DNA from: Paguma larvata | Taxonomy: Eukaryota > Chordata > Mammalia > Carnivora > Viverridae | Assembly (NCBI GenBank): GCA_030068075.1 | Contig: CM057826.1 | Coordinates: 100,243,804 to 100,307,803 of the forward strand | DNA length: 64,000 nucleotides | Reading direction: 5' to 3' | In this document: piece after piece, positions 1 through 11,954 of the stretch | Numbering within the stretch: position 1 is the first letter of the stretch | How the letters are laid out: the number at the start of each line of letters is the position of its first letter | Made by a program: the position numbers and the translations under genes | Notes under the pieces: generated by a model | Told to the model about the DNA's origin: nothing | The model's database searches: none | Seen by the model: the letters and a program-made list of their open reading frames with translations, nothing else

Positions 1-116
1 GACAGGCAGGCCAAATCGGGATTTGGACATGCAGGTATGGAATGGATGGAATGGTCCAAGCAGGTATAAACTTCAGGGATCCCAGGGACTGGAAAGCATA
101 AGAAACGGAGTGAATT

Positions 117-297
117 GGGGCGCCTGGAAGGCTCAGTCATTTGGGCATCTGACTCTTGATTTCAGCTCTGGTCACGATCCCAGGGTTGTAGAAATGAGAC
201 CCAGGTTGGGCTTTCTGTCAAGCATTGAGCCTGCTTAAGATTTCTCTCTCTTTCCCTCTGCCCCTCTCCCCAGCTCATGCACTCACACACTCTCTGA
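117..297 (+). mobile_element. Can-SINE (SINEC), older diverged copy
   Basis: A tRNA-derived head beginning ggggcgcctgg is followed by the ctcag...catctgactcttg region, a CT-rich segment and an AAAGA tail. It is more diverged than other copies in the window, so probably an older subfamily. Confidence 0.85.
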
Positions 298-451
298 TGA
301 AAGAAAAGAAAGAAAAGAAAAGAAAAGAAAAGAAAAGAAAAGAAAAGAAAAGAAAAGAAAAAGTGGAGTGAAAAGGAAAGAAAAGGAAAAGAAAAGAAAA
401 GAAAAGAAAAAGAAAAGAAAAGAAAAAAGAAATGTGGAGTGAAAAGGAAAG
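298..451. repeat. (AAAGA)n microsatellite with internal duplication
   Basis: Long run of aaaga/gaaaa units forming the tail of the preceding SINE. The flank gtggagtgaaaaggaaag occurs twice, at 363-380 and 434-451, so a block of about 71 bp has been tandemly duplicated within the microsatellite. Confidence 0.9.
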
Positions 452-621
452 ACAGCTGAGCACCACATCACTCTAAACAGTGAGATGTCAGGAAGAAAGA
501 CAGCTTAAAAAAGAAACAGGAGATGATGGGATCTTGAAGGCAAAGGGAGGTAAGTGTTTTTGAACTACACGGTTACCAACTCAGGAACAGAACCCAGTGT
601 GGAGAAGACTTAAGAGTGAGG

Positions 622-756
622 AGCAGCTGGGTGGCTCAGTCAGTTAGGTGTCCGACTTCAGCTCAGGTCATGATCTCAGGGTTCGTGAGTTCTGCTGTCA
701 GCACAGAAGCCTGCTTTGGATCCTCTGTCCCCCTCTCTCTGCCCCTCCCCTGCTCA

Positions 757-794
<38 letters not shown>

Positions 795-822
795 ATAAAT
801 GAATAAACTTAAAAAAAAAAAA
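622..822 (+). mobile_element. Can-SINE (SINEC)
   Basis: Starts gcagctgggtggctcagtca, contains the internal box around ggttcgtgagttc, then a long (CT)n tract at about 759-791 and an A-rich end. The region just after the second box is shortened relative to other copies. Confidence 0.92.
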
Positions 823-2270
823 GAATGAACACAAAAATAGCCTGTGTGGACAACTTAATCCTGAAGTGTACTTGGCTTAGAAAGTAAATAGAGTAGACAG
901 TTGCTGGGGATACTGGATCCAGGGAGGATTTTTTTGTTCCTATTTTAAGTAGGAGAGTGTAGGGTATTGTGTGTGACTTGGAAAATGAGCCAATAGAAGA
1001 GAAACAATCGGAAATGTAAGTGAGGGTGAGGCTGCTGGCTGAAGCCTGACAAGGCTGACAGGGGAAGGACGCAGAAAGCAGGTCTCAATCTGGGCTGTCA
1101 TTTAGGATATCCTGGGGATAATTTTAAGATCTCAATAACCAGCCTTCATCGAAGACAAATGATGTCAGATTTCCTGAGCTGGGACCCAGACATCAGTCAT
1201 TGTCACTGCTTCCCAGGTGATTCCAATGAGTGATCCAGGGGCTTCAGACCATACGTGGAAGGCAAGGCAGTGAGTCCAAGGAGGACCAGGCACAGGTGCA
1301 GGTAACTTTGGAAGTTTGGTAGGTTTAAGTTAGGGAGTTGCCAACATCACCTTGGTATTTTCAAAATTCAAGACAATGTCATGTGTAAGTATGTGCTAAA
1401 CATAGAGTGGAATAAGGGGGAGACTGGAAGCTGAGGAAAGGGGGGAAAGAGACAACATAGTTCATACTGAGAGTGGAAAAGGGAAGATACCCCAAGTGGG
1501 GAAATGTGGTAAGAGTGCTGGAAAGGGCTATGAATTTACAGATATATATCCATCCATCCATTCAACTGTCATCTGTCAGAAAGACACCAAACTAGGCAGT
1601 GAGGATAAAACAAGCAAGACATGGTCCTCAGACATTTCACACTTCAATGAAGAAGGGAGGCATATAAGTAAACAGAAGATTCAGGAACTGTAACACAATC
1701 AAAAGGAGAGTGAGGACTCTAACCCTTATGGGGACAGCAGTCAGCTCCTTCCATCACAATACTTGGCACATAGGATGCTCCTGAACCATATTCACTGTAC
1801 TTGAAGAACTTTATAAACTGTTGTGGGGAAAGAGAAGACATGAAATTGATATGAAATGACAATTCAGCTTTTATTCTCCAGGCGTGACTAAAGCCGCGGC
1901 AAAACAGTAATGACCTAGACATGGCATCTCCATGCAAGAGAAAGTCTCAGAGCTGTCAGAAGGGGCGCCAATGCAGAGGTCAACATGGAATTTTCTACAT
2001 GGTAATCTCCATGTGACATTCAGAAAGTGGTCACTAGGTGGCAGGATTAACATTTGCAAAATAACTGGCAATAGCCGGATACTAAGTAGGAACTAATCAG
2101 ATACCATTTGGTGCCCAAAACCAAACTTCTGGCTTGCCCAGGATGTTTCCACATTTGCTGGCCCAACATGACCAGCAAAGACAGGAACAGTAACTAATGA
2201 TGCTTTTAGGTCCTGATTAATGTGAACCAACGAACCCATGGTTATTTAGTTTTGTGTATTTCTTAGCCTC
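823..2270. other. Intergenic stretch without recognisable gene
   Basis: Apart from the MER5-like element inside it, I see no coding signal, RNA gene or recognisable repeat. Short ORFs here lack splice context and family resemblance. Confidence 0.5.
1080..1252. mobile_element. MER5-like hAT-Charlie DNA transposon remnant
   Basis: The stretch reads like the near-palindromic MER5 family: a left end resembling ggttctcaa..., a central gggacccagacatcag block and a right end caggtgattccaatg. The terminal repeats are eroded. Confidence 0.5.
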
Positions 2271-2274
2271 TAGA

Positions 2275-2715
2275 ACTACACTGACTAATGTAGTAGACAC
2301 TAGTCACATGACCTCTTAAGCACATGAAGTGTTACTAGTGCAAATGAGAAACTAATATTTAATTTTATTTTCTTTAATTCATGTAAATATAAAAGCTAAT
2401 ACTCTATTCAATTATTGAAAAACTTTCAATTATGCTTGGAACAACCTGGGTACGTCAATCTTCCTTTCCAACTATAAATTTTGTAAAACCTAAATACAGA
2501 TCAAGAATTTCAGGTGAAAATGTACTGTGAAATTAAGATGTGGCATACGTGTAAAATACATATTATGAAAAATAAAAGGTAAATATTTCATTAATATTTT
2601 ACAATGACTATGATGATGTTTAAATTGCATGGAATTCTAATATTTTGGTATGTTAGACTAAATAAAATACATTCTTAAAAATAATTTCACTTACTTTAAA
2701 AAAATTTTTAATGTG
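2275..2715 (+). mobile_element. Ancient interspersed repeat, probably DNA transposon-derived
   Basis: AT-rich block beginning near agtagacactagtcacatg and including aattaagatgtggcatacg and a late aataaaatacattcttaaa segment. The order matches a common old mammalian repeat whose exact family I cannot name with certainty. It abuts the MaLR LTR at 2717. Confidence 0.4.
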
Positions 2716-2716
2716 G

Positions 2717-3064
2717 GTGTCTTACTCTGCTGTAACAGAATACGATCAACTAACTGGTAAAATAACATTTACTTCTCACAACTCCAGACACTGGGAAGTC
2801 TAAAATCAAGGTGCTGACAGATTCAGTATTGGTGAAGACACTCTTCCTGGTTTGGAGATGACTACCTTCTTAGGTTATCTTCACTTGGCACAGAGAGAAA
2901 TCATCTCTCTTGTGTCTCTTAAAATGACACAAATCACTTCACAAGGGCTCCACCTTCATGACCTAATTATTTCTCACAATCTCCACCTACAAATACTATC
3001 AAATTGAAAGTTCAGTCTTTAACATACATATTTTGAGGAGACACCAGCATTCAATCCATTGCAG
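2717..3064 (-). mobile_element. ERVL-MaLR LTR (MLT1-like), antisense
   Basis: Read on plus, it has the inverse order of an MLT1 LTR: taacagaatac, then the tctcacaactcc / ctaaaatcaaggtgctg block, the tgacctaatta block and the closing gagacacc...caatcc. Non-coding and degraded; no internal retroviral region adjoins it. Confidence 0.65.
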
Positions 3065-3669
3065 TAGGCTACAAGAAAATCTAAGGTTACTTACATGCCT
3101 TCCATCGTTTCTCTTGGGCACTGTCGTTCAGAAAGATGTATACAGTTAGCCTAACCAATGGGACTTTTGTTTAATGAGGTAACAGGATTGGGAGAGCAGA
3201 GGACAAGTGGCTAGGGAACAAGGCTGAGCTGGGGAGTCACAGAGCAGTGGACTAGCTTTCCACTCCTTGCTCTACTCTTGAGCATGAGACCCTGAACAAA
3301 TGGGCATTTTTCATTTCTAGCCCAAAGAGATACTGGATCCAAGTCCTGGGGTGACAGGGTGGCTGGGCAGGGTCTTTGAAATTTCGCCCCGATCTTTCTC
3401 CATATATAATCGCTCACTGGGAAGCTGGATCCCTCTCTGTTCTTAGAGGCACTGGTCACAGTTCAGATCCTGTCCTAAGGGAGATTTTTTTCAAAGCGGG
3501 TTGGGGGCAGGGGCAGAGAACAGAGTTCAAAGGTTTCTATAAAGCATTAGGAAAGGCTAGTTGCTCTGACTTTTTTTTTGGTGTTTTTTTGTTTTTTTTT
3601 TTTCTCTCTTCTTCAGATTTCTCTGTCACTTTCCTTCTCCTGTTTTATCTCTGGTGCCAGACTCCCTAG
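3065..3669. other. Intergenic, nothing recognised
   Basis: Contains a T-rich tract around 3570-3605 but no gene or identifiable repeat. The 82- and 97-codon ORFs here lack any supporting feature. Confidence 0.45.
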
Positions 3670-3855
3670 GTTCAAGCTCTGTTTCATACACATCACCGAA
3701 TGACCTTGAGCAATTTATTTAGCTTCCTTGTGTTTCTTTACACAATCTCTACTCAGAGCATAGTTATAAAGATTAAATGAAATAATATCTGTAAAATACT
3801 TAAAACAATACCTTGCAAAAATAAACACTATGTGCTAGGTATTATTACTATTTTC
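3670..3855 (+). mobile_element. MIR SINE
   Basis: Shows the MIR core and 3' order: tgaccttgagcaatttattt, then aaagattaaatgaaataata, then acaataccttgcaaa, ending in tattattacta. Confidence 0.7.
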
Positions 3856-4955
3856 TTGCAACTTTTTTTCAATTTCCTTATGAAGGTGATAAAGAATTGG
3901 CATTCTAAATCATAATTTTTTTAAAAAACTGAAAAACAAACATATTTCCAATCCCAATTTTGCAGTTGAAAGTGTAAAGAAAAAATTGATAAGCCAACAA
4001 AGGTACATCTATTCTGGAACTATGAACAATGGTCAGGCTATTTTTCTGGTAGATTTCCACATTGGGAATGAGCCACCTCCTGCTCTGGGAAGCACCCAGT
4101 CCTTCGGGTGTCCAGATTCCTACTCAATCTCCTGCAGAAAAACACCCTGATGCTCAACCAGCATCTGCAGAAAAACCTGTCATGGTTCTTGATGGTGGTG
4201 GGAGCTCAGTCATTCATATCAGCACAAATTTTGATATCTCAGCTGACTTTTCCAGACACTGCAAAACTGCACTGCCCTTGCTCATCTGGGCACTGGCCCT
4301 ACATCTTTCTTAGAAAACCATAGCTTGGGATAGCTCTACGACAATTCCAACAGTGGCTGTGGCATTATCGACTCACAAAGCAAACATTTTTTTGTCATTG
4401 TTTTGTTTATTTTTGGCTCTTTCATGCTTAACGAGCATATGTTTCAAAGCTACAAGTCAGCTTCACTTTACACAGCAGATACATGTATTATTAAATTTTG
4501 AAAAATTTTAAAAATTTTTAAAAAGTCACAAAAACTGCACTAGATTTGGTTACAGTTTAAAGGAAGGAACGGGCAGTGCAGTCATGGATAAAGCGAGTCC
4601 TTTGTTAAAATAAACCTCTCTATATTATCAGTGTAACAAATTTCAATTGTTCTAGTAGGTATGTTTAAAATGAATTAAACTATATTTAGGAAGTGAAAGG
4701 GAAGTTTTAGCATTTCTTTTTTCTTGTTATTCTTTTTTTTAAATTTTTTTGTTTGATTGTTAATAATAGACTGTCACAGGAAGGAATTGTATTCCAAAGA
4801 GGAAGACTATATTAAAACTGAAGCTATAATCATAATTTTCCCATTCCTGGCCACTGTTGATTATATCTCCATGTAAAGACATTTTTTTTGTATAACAGTG
4901 ATGTTTGTTTATGGCTGATCTTATCACAATATATGTTTATGCATAAATACAATAT
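3856..4955. other. Intergenic, AT-rich, nothing recognised
   Basis: No gene, RNA or clear repeat family seen. Several A/T homopolymer runs. Confidence 0.45.
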
Positions 4956-5187
4956 GGGGGCACCTGGGTGGCTCAGTTAGTTAAGCATCTGACTTCAGCT
5001 CAGGTTATGATCTCACCATTTGTGAGTTCGAGCCGCGTGTAGTGCTCTGTGCTGATAGCTTAGAGCCTGGAACCTGCTTCAGATTCTGTGTCTCCCTTTC
5101 TCTCGGTCCCTCCCATGCTCACGTTCTATCTCTCCTTCTCTCAAAAATAAACATTAAAAAAATAAATAAGTAAATAAATAAATAAAT
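4956..5187 (+). mobile_element. Can-SINE (SINEC), feline type
   Basis: Head ggggcacctgggtggctcag, full body, CT tail and an (AAAT)n end. Near-matching target-site duplications flank it: aatacaatatg before and aatacaatacg after. Confidence 0.95.
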
Positions 5188-6020
5188 AAAATACAATACG
5201 GATTTTCTCTTTCTTGTTGAAAAATCCCAAGACCAGTTCTTGACTTCTTATTTTCTTTCCCCACAGACTCCACATATTTGTGTCTTGTTTGAAAAAGAAA
5301 AGGCCAAAAGCTGAATTTGTATTATGTTGGAGGTGAACTGGCTACTGTGTTGGTCAATGTCAGAGCTGTGGGGCATGGTGCATCTTACGTATTCATGGCC
5401 CTCTCTGCCTTGATTTATCTCCAACCAGGCACACATCCCATTGGCCAAGCTCAGCTGACCAGTGGGTCCCAGCCCCAGAAATGGAGGAAGCGCAGAGCTG
5501 AGATGTGAGGTGGCTTTCCTTTGCAACCGTGCTGGCTGCTGACACATAGGCATCTGGGCAACCACATCAGGTCTTGGAAGAATGGGGGCCTATGGATAGG
5601 AAGCAAATGGGTGCTGCCTGGGCATTGATGATTTGAAGAATAAGGGCTACACGGGGTGTGAGGATGATGAAAAGCTGTAAATAAAGATGAAGTTCAAAAG
5701 TAAAAAGGAACATAAAAATCCAAGAAGAAGAAAAGTTAGAGGTAAAGATGATTGAAGCAAGAACTGAATGCTAACAAAACCAACAAACCTTACAAGAAAA
5801 AGATTTTCAGAATCTTTTTCAGAATAGAAATGAAGTGGAAGACAGGCAAGAAAAAAAAAAACCGAGGCCTTTCTCCTGAGCACAGGGGCAAGAGGGACTG
5901 CAAGGCTTTGAAGACTCTATCGAACTGATAAATTCCTACTATTGGTGGTGGTTTTGTCTTATTTTTTTAGTCACAGCCAACAGTAACTTAGTAAACACGT
6001 ATAAACACGTTATTTTTCAT
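5188..6020. other. Intergenic, nothing recognised
   Basis: Holds a 105-codon minus-strand ORF at 5248-5565 without similarity I can recognise, and an A-rich stretch from 5680 to 5870. No gene called. Confidence 0.4.
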
Positions 6021-6239
6021 TTAAAAAATTTTTTTAATCTTTATTTATTTTTAAGAGAGAGACAGAGACAAAGCGTGAGTGGGGAGGGGCAGAGAGAGAT
6101 GGAGACACAGAACCTGAAACAGGCTCTAGGCTCTGAGCTGTCAGCACAGAGCCCAATGTGGGGCTCGAACTCACCAACGGTGAGCTCATGACCTGAGCCG
6201 AAATCAACCGCTTAACCGACTGAGCCACCCAGGCACCCA
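6021..6239 (-). mobile_element. Can-SINE (SINEC), antisense
   Basis: Complete element in reverse: tttatttatttttaagagag at the left, ending gccacccaggcaccc at the right. Flanks share a tttttcatt target-site duplication. Its head faces the plus-strand SINE at 6274, forming an inverted pair. Confidence 0.95.
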
Positions 6240-6273
6240 GACATTTTTCATTATTTTGAAATAAGAAACTCCT

Positions 6274-6490
6274 GGGGCACCTGGGTGGCTCAGTCGGTTA
6301 AGCAATCGACTTCGGCTCAGGTCATGGTCTCACAGTTTGTGAGTTCAAGGCCTGCATCGAGCCCTCTGCTGTCGGCACAGAGCCTGCCTCAGATTCTCTG
6401 TCTCCCTCTCTGTCGCCCCTTCCCTAGCTTCCACTTTATCTCAAAAATAGCTAAAATAAACAGTTAAAAAAAAAGAGAGAGAGATAGAGA
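6274..6490 (+). mobile_element. Can-SINE (SINEC), feline type
   Basis: Head ggggcacctgggtggctcag with intact tRNA-like boxes, CT region, and an A-rich end running into (GA)n. Flanking duplications gaaataagaaact and gaaataataaacct are near-identical. Confidence 0.95.
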
Positions 6491-7659
6491 GAAATAATAA
6501 ACCTCCCAAATGTAAATTGTCTCAGACCAGCAAATCTTTCTCCCAAAACCAACAACCTTCAACATGTTCCATCTACACAGGACCTAAATGAGATATATTT
6601 GGAGTATAAATGGGGAGTCTAATTGGGGCCAAAATTGCTTCTCTAGGGGAGTAAAAGGGGAGAGAGATTTGTCCCAGCCCTGCCAAATTCGTTAGCTTTG
6701 GGCATTTACTGGAGAGGACCAAGTTGTGCTTTAAAACAGAAGCTGGTGTGTGAGATTCATCCCTAGAAAAACACGTGCAAGTATTCAGATGTTGCCACAA
6801 GAAAAGCTCTCTGTGCAGATTCTTAACCTTTTACTTCTAAATCTTCAGCTCTTCCCCAAAGCCCTCTATGTTCTCCACCCAGGGCACCCACATGCAGGTT
6901 GACTGCTCAAGAACTCATGTGATTGGAGACAGCCTCCCTCACAGAATGAGGCAGCAATAACTCTAGATTGGCTAGGCAAACCTGGGAGCCCCCTTAACTA
7001 ACTTCTTTGTTTGTATAAATATTTCCCCTCAGTCCTACCTACCAATCAGTAGCCATGATGTGCCCTAATCACAACAAAAAATTGGGTCTGGGGCAGCCAC
7101 CTCCTGCTCCGTCATTAAGGAGGACTATTTACAGTGGCCTTTGCAGTCAATCCATCTCCTTAACAGTGGAAAGTCACTGCAGCTCACAGTAGTCACTGGT
7201 TGTGAGCAGGGAAGCCCTTGGTGGTCAATAGCATCAGGCCTTTGGCAGCCCCTGCAGTAGCTCAGTATCGTAGATTCTGCACAATTAAGAAAATGTGGCT
7301 GCGTGAAGCAAGGAGTTGCCCACAGGCCTGGGGACCAAGGCAGCATGTCCTTGGCATTTACTAGGTCCAGATGTCTTTATCTTCTGGGCAGGAAGTCAGA
7401 GTCTGTCCAGATGGCATCTTGATTGCTTTTAGCCCAGCTGATTTAATTTCTAGGACTGACATCTCTTCCAAATACACGCTCCATCCTATGCAAACGTGGC
7501 TGTCAACTAAGTGCCAGAAGAATCCCTGCACACAACAGCAAACTAGGATGGCTTGAATTGGAACCTGAGTGTCTGAGACATACACACTGTGCAAATTTCC
7601 TGCCACATGGCTGGGGTTCTGGAATTCTTTCTGTTACCAACAAGGGAATTTCTGGAAAG
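6491..7659. other. Intergenic, nothing recognised
   Basis: No coding or RNA gene seen. Around 6890-7080 there is a stretch with a TATA-like tgtataaatattt that could be an eroded LTR, but I cannot support a family. Confidence 0.4.
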
Positions 7660-7905
7660 GCAGTGTGGTGAGGCACAAGATCATGACTCTGGGATCAGAA
7701 GGAGTCAATGAGGAGTCATGGACCTCCATATTCTGACCTGTGACCTTGAGCGTATCCCTGAACCACTCTGGCCTCAGTTTACTCACCTACAAATCTAGGA
7801 TAACAACAGCTATTTTGAGATAAACAATATTTTTTTGAGATAATTCATGCCAAGTGCTTACAAGAGTACGTGGCAGCTTCCTAGTAAGTGTTCCTCGCAT
7901 ATATT
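7660..7905 (+). mobile_element. MIR SINE
   Basis: Order gactctgggatcag, tgtgaccttgagcgtatcc, ctcagtttactcacctac, then a gtgcttacaagagtacgtggcag region, matching an eroded MIR. Confidence 0.65.
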
Positions 7906-8084
7906 TTATAAAGAGTCTTCTTTAGTTTTGCCCCTAGCTTTACTTTGCCTTCAGACCACTGCTTCTTAGAAACAGAGATTTGAATGGGGGCAAGGGACCA
8001 GCATGGACACCCACACATGCTTTAAGCTGGAAATAGTAAATTATTCTTCATAGTTCTTTATGGGTTACCCTTCTTTCACAAGCA

Positions 8085-8185
8085 CGCTGCTTTTACAGAA
8101 GAAGCTGAGACCCTGAGAGGCTAACGACTTGTCCAAGGTCACAAAGGTAGCTGGGTCCAAAGATGGAAACCCATGAAGGCTGCTG
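8085..8185 (-). mobile_element. MIR SINE fragment, antisense
   Basis: The gaagctgagaccctgagagg / cttgtccaaggtcacaaagg / agctggg order is the reverse of the MIR core. Confidence 0.65.
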
Positions 8186-10281
8186 AACTCCTATGTGCTG
8201 CTAATCCTACCCTCATGAGGAAGTCAGTGCTACACTGGTACCGAGGAAGGAACAAAAGCTCCCCTCAAACCACCACCAGTCCCGAAAAAATGCTTTCCCT
8301 CATAGCAGCTGGACTTTTCTGGGGTCCACTAGAATGAGAAAAGAATGCCATCTTGCCATCTACAGAAATTGCCTCTCGCCTCTCTGCTCATTCAGCAAAT
8401 CCGTTCCTCCTGTGCTTCACTGTAAAGGGCTATGGGAATTTAATCTAATATGGTGCTCATTGTAAAAAGCTTGACAAGAGACAGGATGTGAAAAATGTTC
8501 CAGAAGGGCTACAAGTAAATGGTTGAACAATAATATGAATAATCTCAACTCTTGGGAATGTCACGCTCATGTTCTTTTACAATCTTAGATTTTAAAAAAA
8601 AAATGACAGGGTTGGATTAGATTATGTTAAAGCTTATTTTTAGCTGTAAAATTCCTGATGTTAATGTACCACTATTAAGACCACTTTATTTCAGAGTTAA
8701 GGGTTTATCTCAGAATCCCAATTCCCAGTCCTATTCTCCAGTCTCTGTATCCCAGTGCCTGTTAATATATTCATTTAAAGCTGGAGAGAAAAACCCTAAG
8801 GATGCCTTTAACATTTATGCCTTTCTAAAATACACCAGAAGAAGGAAAACTTAGTAAATGGCACTGACCTTATGGTTAATTGGAAGTTAAAACTTCACAA
8901 ATATTCTAATATGTCACACATACCTCCAGAACCATGAACCAAATGTGTAACCAGATGACCACTGATAATAACGAAATGTAGATTTGGGGGAATGTCAATT
9001 TAAAACATGAGTTTTTAAACGGTTACCAATTTAAGATGTTATAATCTTTAAATCAGTTTAATTGGTTATAATTCCAGGGGGTGGCTATTTCTGCTATCTG
9101 TCATCTCAGAAAGGGGTGAATCCTGGGGCAGAAAATGCAAACTGTCCCTGGACTAGGCAAGAAGAGCTCCCACTTTACCTCTGAGTACAGAAGCCAGGAA
9201 GACCTGAGGTGTTTCTGTGGAGGAGAAGGGATGTCCCAAGAGGTCAAGTTCACATGCCATATGAGGATCCTGTGCCTGCTTTGTTACTGGTGGTGGTGAT
9301 GATAGCGACTGCGCCATCAACAATAGCGCACAGAAATAGGCAGTTCTGGAGCAATAGGATCAAGGGTGGCAGTGTGAAGCCATCAACACAAATGAGCTTG
9401 AACTCAAGCCGTATATAAGGAGAGTCATGTCTCCTCTCCAGGTGGGGAAAGAGCATCAGCACCGCTTGCTCTGTCCAGCCTGGTGACTTCACAAGAACCA
9501 TCAACTGAAAGGTAGCAGCGTAGAGCACGACAAGAAGCCTTGAGGACTTTTTTCCGACGTGCCCACAAGGCAGCACACCAGGAAACCCTGGGAGAAAGGT
9601 GGGGATGACTTAAAGACAGCTTTACTTCTGGCCTTTATCACTCTAAACCTTAATAGTTAAGTAAAATAAAGAAACAAATATGGATAAATATAACAACAAA
9701 GCATAAAATTGATCATAAAATGTATTAGAATATTCAAGTTTAAGTGGAATTTTAGATACAAGTAGATTTAACCATCTGCGGGTGGGAGAGGAACCAGGGG
9801 GAAGGGCAGGCATGTCCCAAAAGCAGAACTAAAACTAAATTACAAGAGAAAAATGAAAAAGGACAGTTGTGCACCACCTGGTGTCCATAAGCCACAATGG
9901 AAATTAAACATCTAGTTCTTTGCTAAAGTTGAATCACAAACGCATCTTTGGGTTTGCAAACCCTTGAAAGAAAGTATATTAGCCTATGGGTTGTTGCTAA
10001 GAAATGGCTTGAATACCCAAATGAGGTATCCTAGGACCCCAAGTCCCTCCCCAGGCTATAATCAAATGGAAACACAAGCAAGTGAGGGCATGGGCCTCCC
10101 AGACATGAAAGTGTGCAGTTTTATGGAGTCACCTATCAGGTGACAGCTGACCCAAGGGATGAACTGCATAGAAATGTGGTGGAACGAAAGCATAATAACT
10201 GACCTGGTTACTAACCAGTAGAAATAAATGACTTTCTAGTGCCTTTTCTCACCATCTCCTTTCTCTTTCTGTGTCTCTGTA
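8186..10281. other. Intergenic, nothing recognised
   Basis: About 2.1 kb without a recognisable gene or repeat. A 108-codon minus ORF (9250-9576) has no supporting domain, and I treat it as chance. Confidence 0.4.
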
Positions 10282-10293
10282 AGAATTGGTTCT

Positions 10294-10493
10294 TTTTTTT
10301 TTTTAAGTTCATTTATTTTGAGAGAGGGAGGGAACCCATAGGGGAGGGGTAGAGAGAGAGAGGGGAACAGAGGATCTGAAGCAGGCTTGGTGTGACAGCA
10401 GGGAGCCCAATCTGGGGCTCGAACTCACAAACAGTGAGATCATGACCTGAGCCAAAGTCGGACACTTAACTGACTAAGCCACCCAGGTGCCCC
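10294..10493 (-). mobile_element. Can-SINE (SINEC), antisense
   Basis: Reverse element from a T-rich start to gccacccaggtgcccc, flanked by target-site duplications agaattggttct (10282-10293) and agaactggttct (10494-10505). Confidence 0.95.
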
Positions 10494-10784
10494 AGAACTG
10501 GTTCTGAAAATAGGCGACAGCAGTTCCATCCTTTAATGGCAATGCAATTAACTGGAAATACAGCAATCGTGATGTCCATTGCTCCGGCCAAACCTCTCTG
10601 TTTTATGTTTGCCAAGAAGGGGCAAGTGCACCTGGAGGAAGAATCATTGTCAACAGGTAGCAAGTATAACTCCATTTTATTGACTCAAGCCAATCACTGT
10701 TATGTAAATAAGGAAATCACCGTTTTAAAACAGAGAAATGGGGTTTCTAGATGAAGGTGAAGAAGTGGCTTACAGATAAGCTAG

Positions 10785-10865
10785 TCCAACTCCATTTTAC
10801 GGAGGAGGACATTAGAACGCACGAATTAATGGCAAAGCTAGGGCTAGAATTCAAGTCATTGCTTT
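10785..10865 (-). mobile_element. Possible MIR fragment, antisense
   Basis: Short eroded stretch ccattttacggaggaggaca...gctagggctagaattcaa resembling the reversed MIR core. Confidence 0.4.
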
Positions 10866-11200
10866 TCTTGGGAGATTTGGAACATATTCAGAGAGACTGT
10901 TAGGGATTTATGATGCATGAACATATATCACAGTTGGGGGAACTAGAAAATTTTAATCTGGAAAGGGGATGATTCAGGGACGTACTAACTACTGTCAAAT
11001 ATCTAAAGGACCAGCAAATGGAAAAAGGCTGGAACTTGTTTTGTTGGCCTGAGGAAAGGAGGATCATTGGAGGGAAGTTAGAGGGAAGACTTTGGTGTTT
11101 TAAGTGTTTCAGTTTTATACACTTAAAATTTGCCAAAACAATTTCTTGGGGGACAGCTAATTTTCTGTCACCTGAAGCCTTTCAGAATACACTAGAAGGT

Positions 11201-11390
11201 GGGGTGACTGAGTGGTTCAGTCGTTTGAGCGTCTCGTTTTGCCTCAGGTTGTGATCTCACGGTTCCTGGGTTTGAGCCTCACATGGGGCTCACTGCTATT
11301 AGCGTGGAGACTACTTCAGATCCTCTGCACCCCCAATTCTGGACCCCTCCTGCTCATACTCTCTCTCAAAAAAAAACATTAAAAAAAAAA
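11201..11390 (+). mobile_element. Can-SINE (SINEC), diverged copy
   Basis: Body runs from ggggtgactgagtggttcag to a double A-run. A 17-bp target-site duplication flanks it: agaatacactagaaggt (11184-11200) and agaatagactggaaggt (11391-11407), two mismatches. Confidence 0.92.
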
Positions 11391-11730
11391 AGAATAGACT
11401 GGAAGGTAGTGTAGTGTGTGTTTTGTCTATGGAAAGGGGTGGGGCAACGGGTGTGGAGGAAAGAATTCAGGCATGAAAATCATTTGGATGGAGTGACCTT
11501 TAAGAGTATGTGATTCTTTACAACCTGGCACCAAATAAGGTTTTCATTCTTGCCTTTGAACTCTAAAACCTATCTTCCCATCTGTTTGCAATAGTTTAAA
11601 TTTTAATCTATTTCATATTTCAGGGTATTATGCCCTGAATATTTGATTTGAATACTGTGGCAGAAGGTCACTCATATTCATTTATTTTCTTTTACTCTTA
11701 AACACTTGCAGTGAGTCTTTTGAATCCATT

Positions 11731-11886
11731 ATGCAAACACATGCAAATAATATGCAAATAATGTGGCCTCAGAAAATGACAAAATCCTATGGCCTTAACT
11801 GAGCCATCAAACCTTTCTTTGAAAAGTAATATACCTTTTCAACATCTCTGGGGCAAGAGACAATTTCCTGATAGTGATATTTGCAT
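11731..11886. promoter_or_regulatory. Cluster of octamer (POU/OCT) motifs upstream of CD180
   Basis: Three octamer or near-octamer motifs lie within 29 bases: atgcaaac (11731-11738), atgcaaat (11741-11748) and atgcaaat (11752-11759). An inverted copy, atttgcat, sits at 11879-11886. This is about 2 kb upstream of the CD180 start codon. The octamer is the binding site of POU2F1/POU2F2, which act in B cells. CD180 is B-cell expressed, so an enhancer role is a reasonable inference, but nothing in the sequence proves it. Confidence 0.45.
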
Positions 11887-11954
11887 GACATTGGAATTGG
11901 TTAATCAGAGGAGCAACACATTCTTCATATTTATGTAGGGATTAAAGGTTAAGA

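Noticed and set aside
5248..5565. 105-codon minus-strand ORF
   Set aside because: No recognised domain. The C-terminal CGVC is not enough to support a zinc-binding or other protein.
9250..9576. 108-codon minus-strand ORF
   Set aside because: No family resemblance, and it has a competing ORF on the other strand. Length is within chance expectation.
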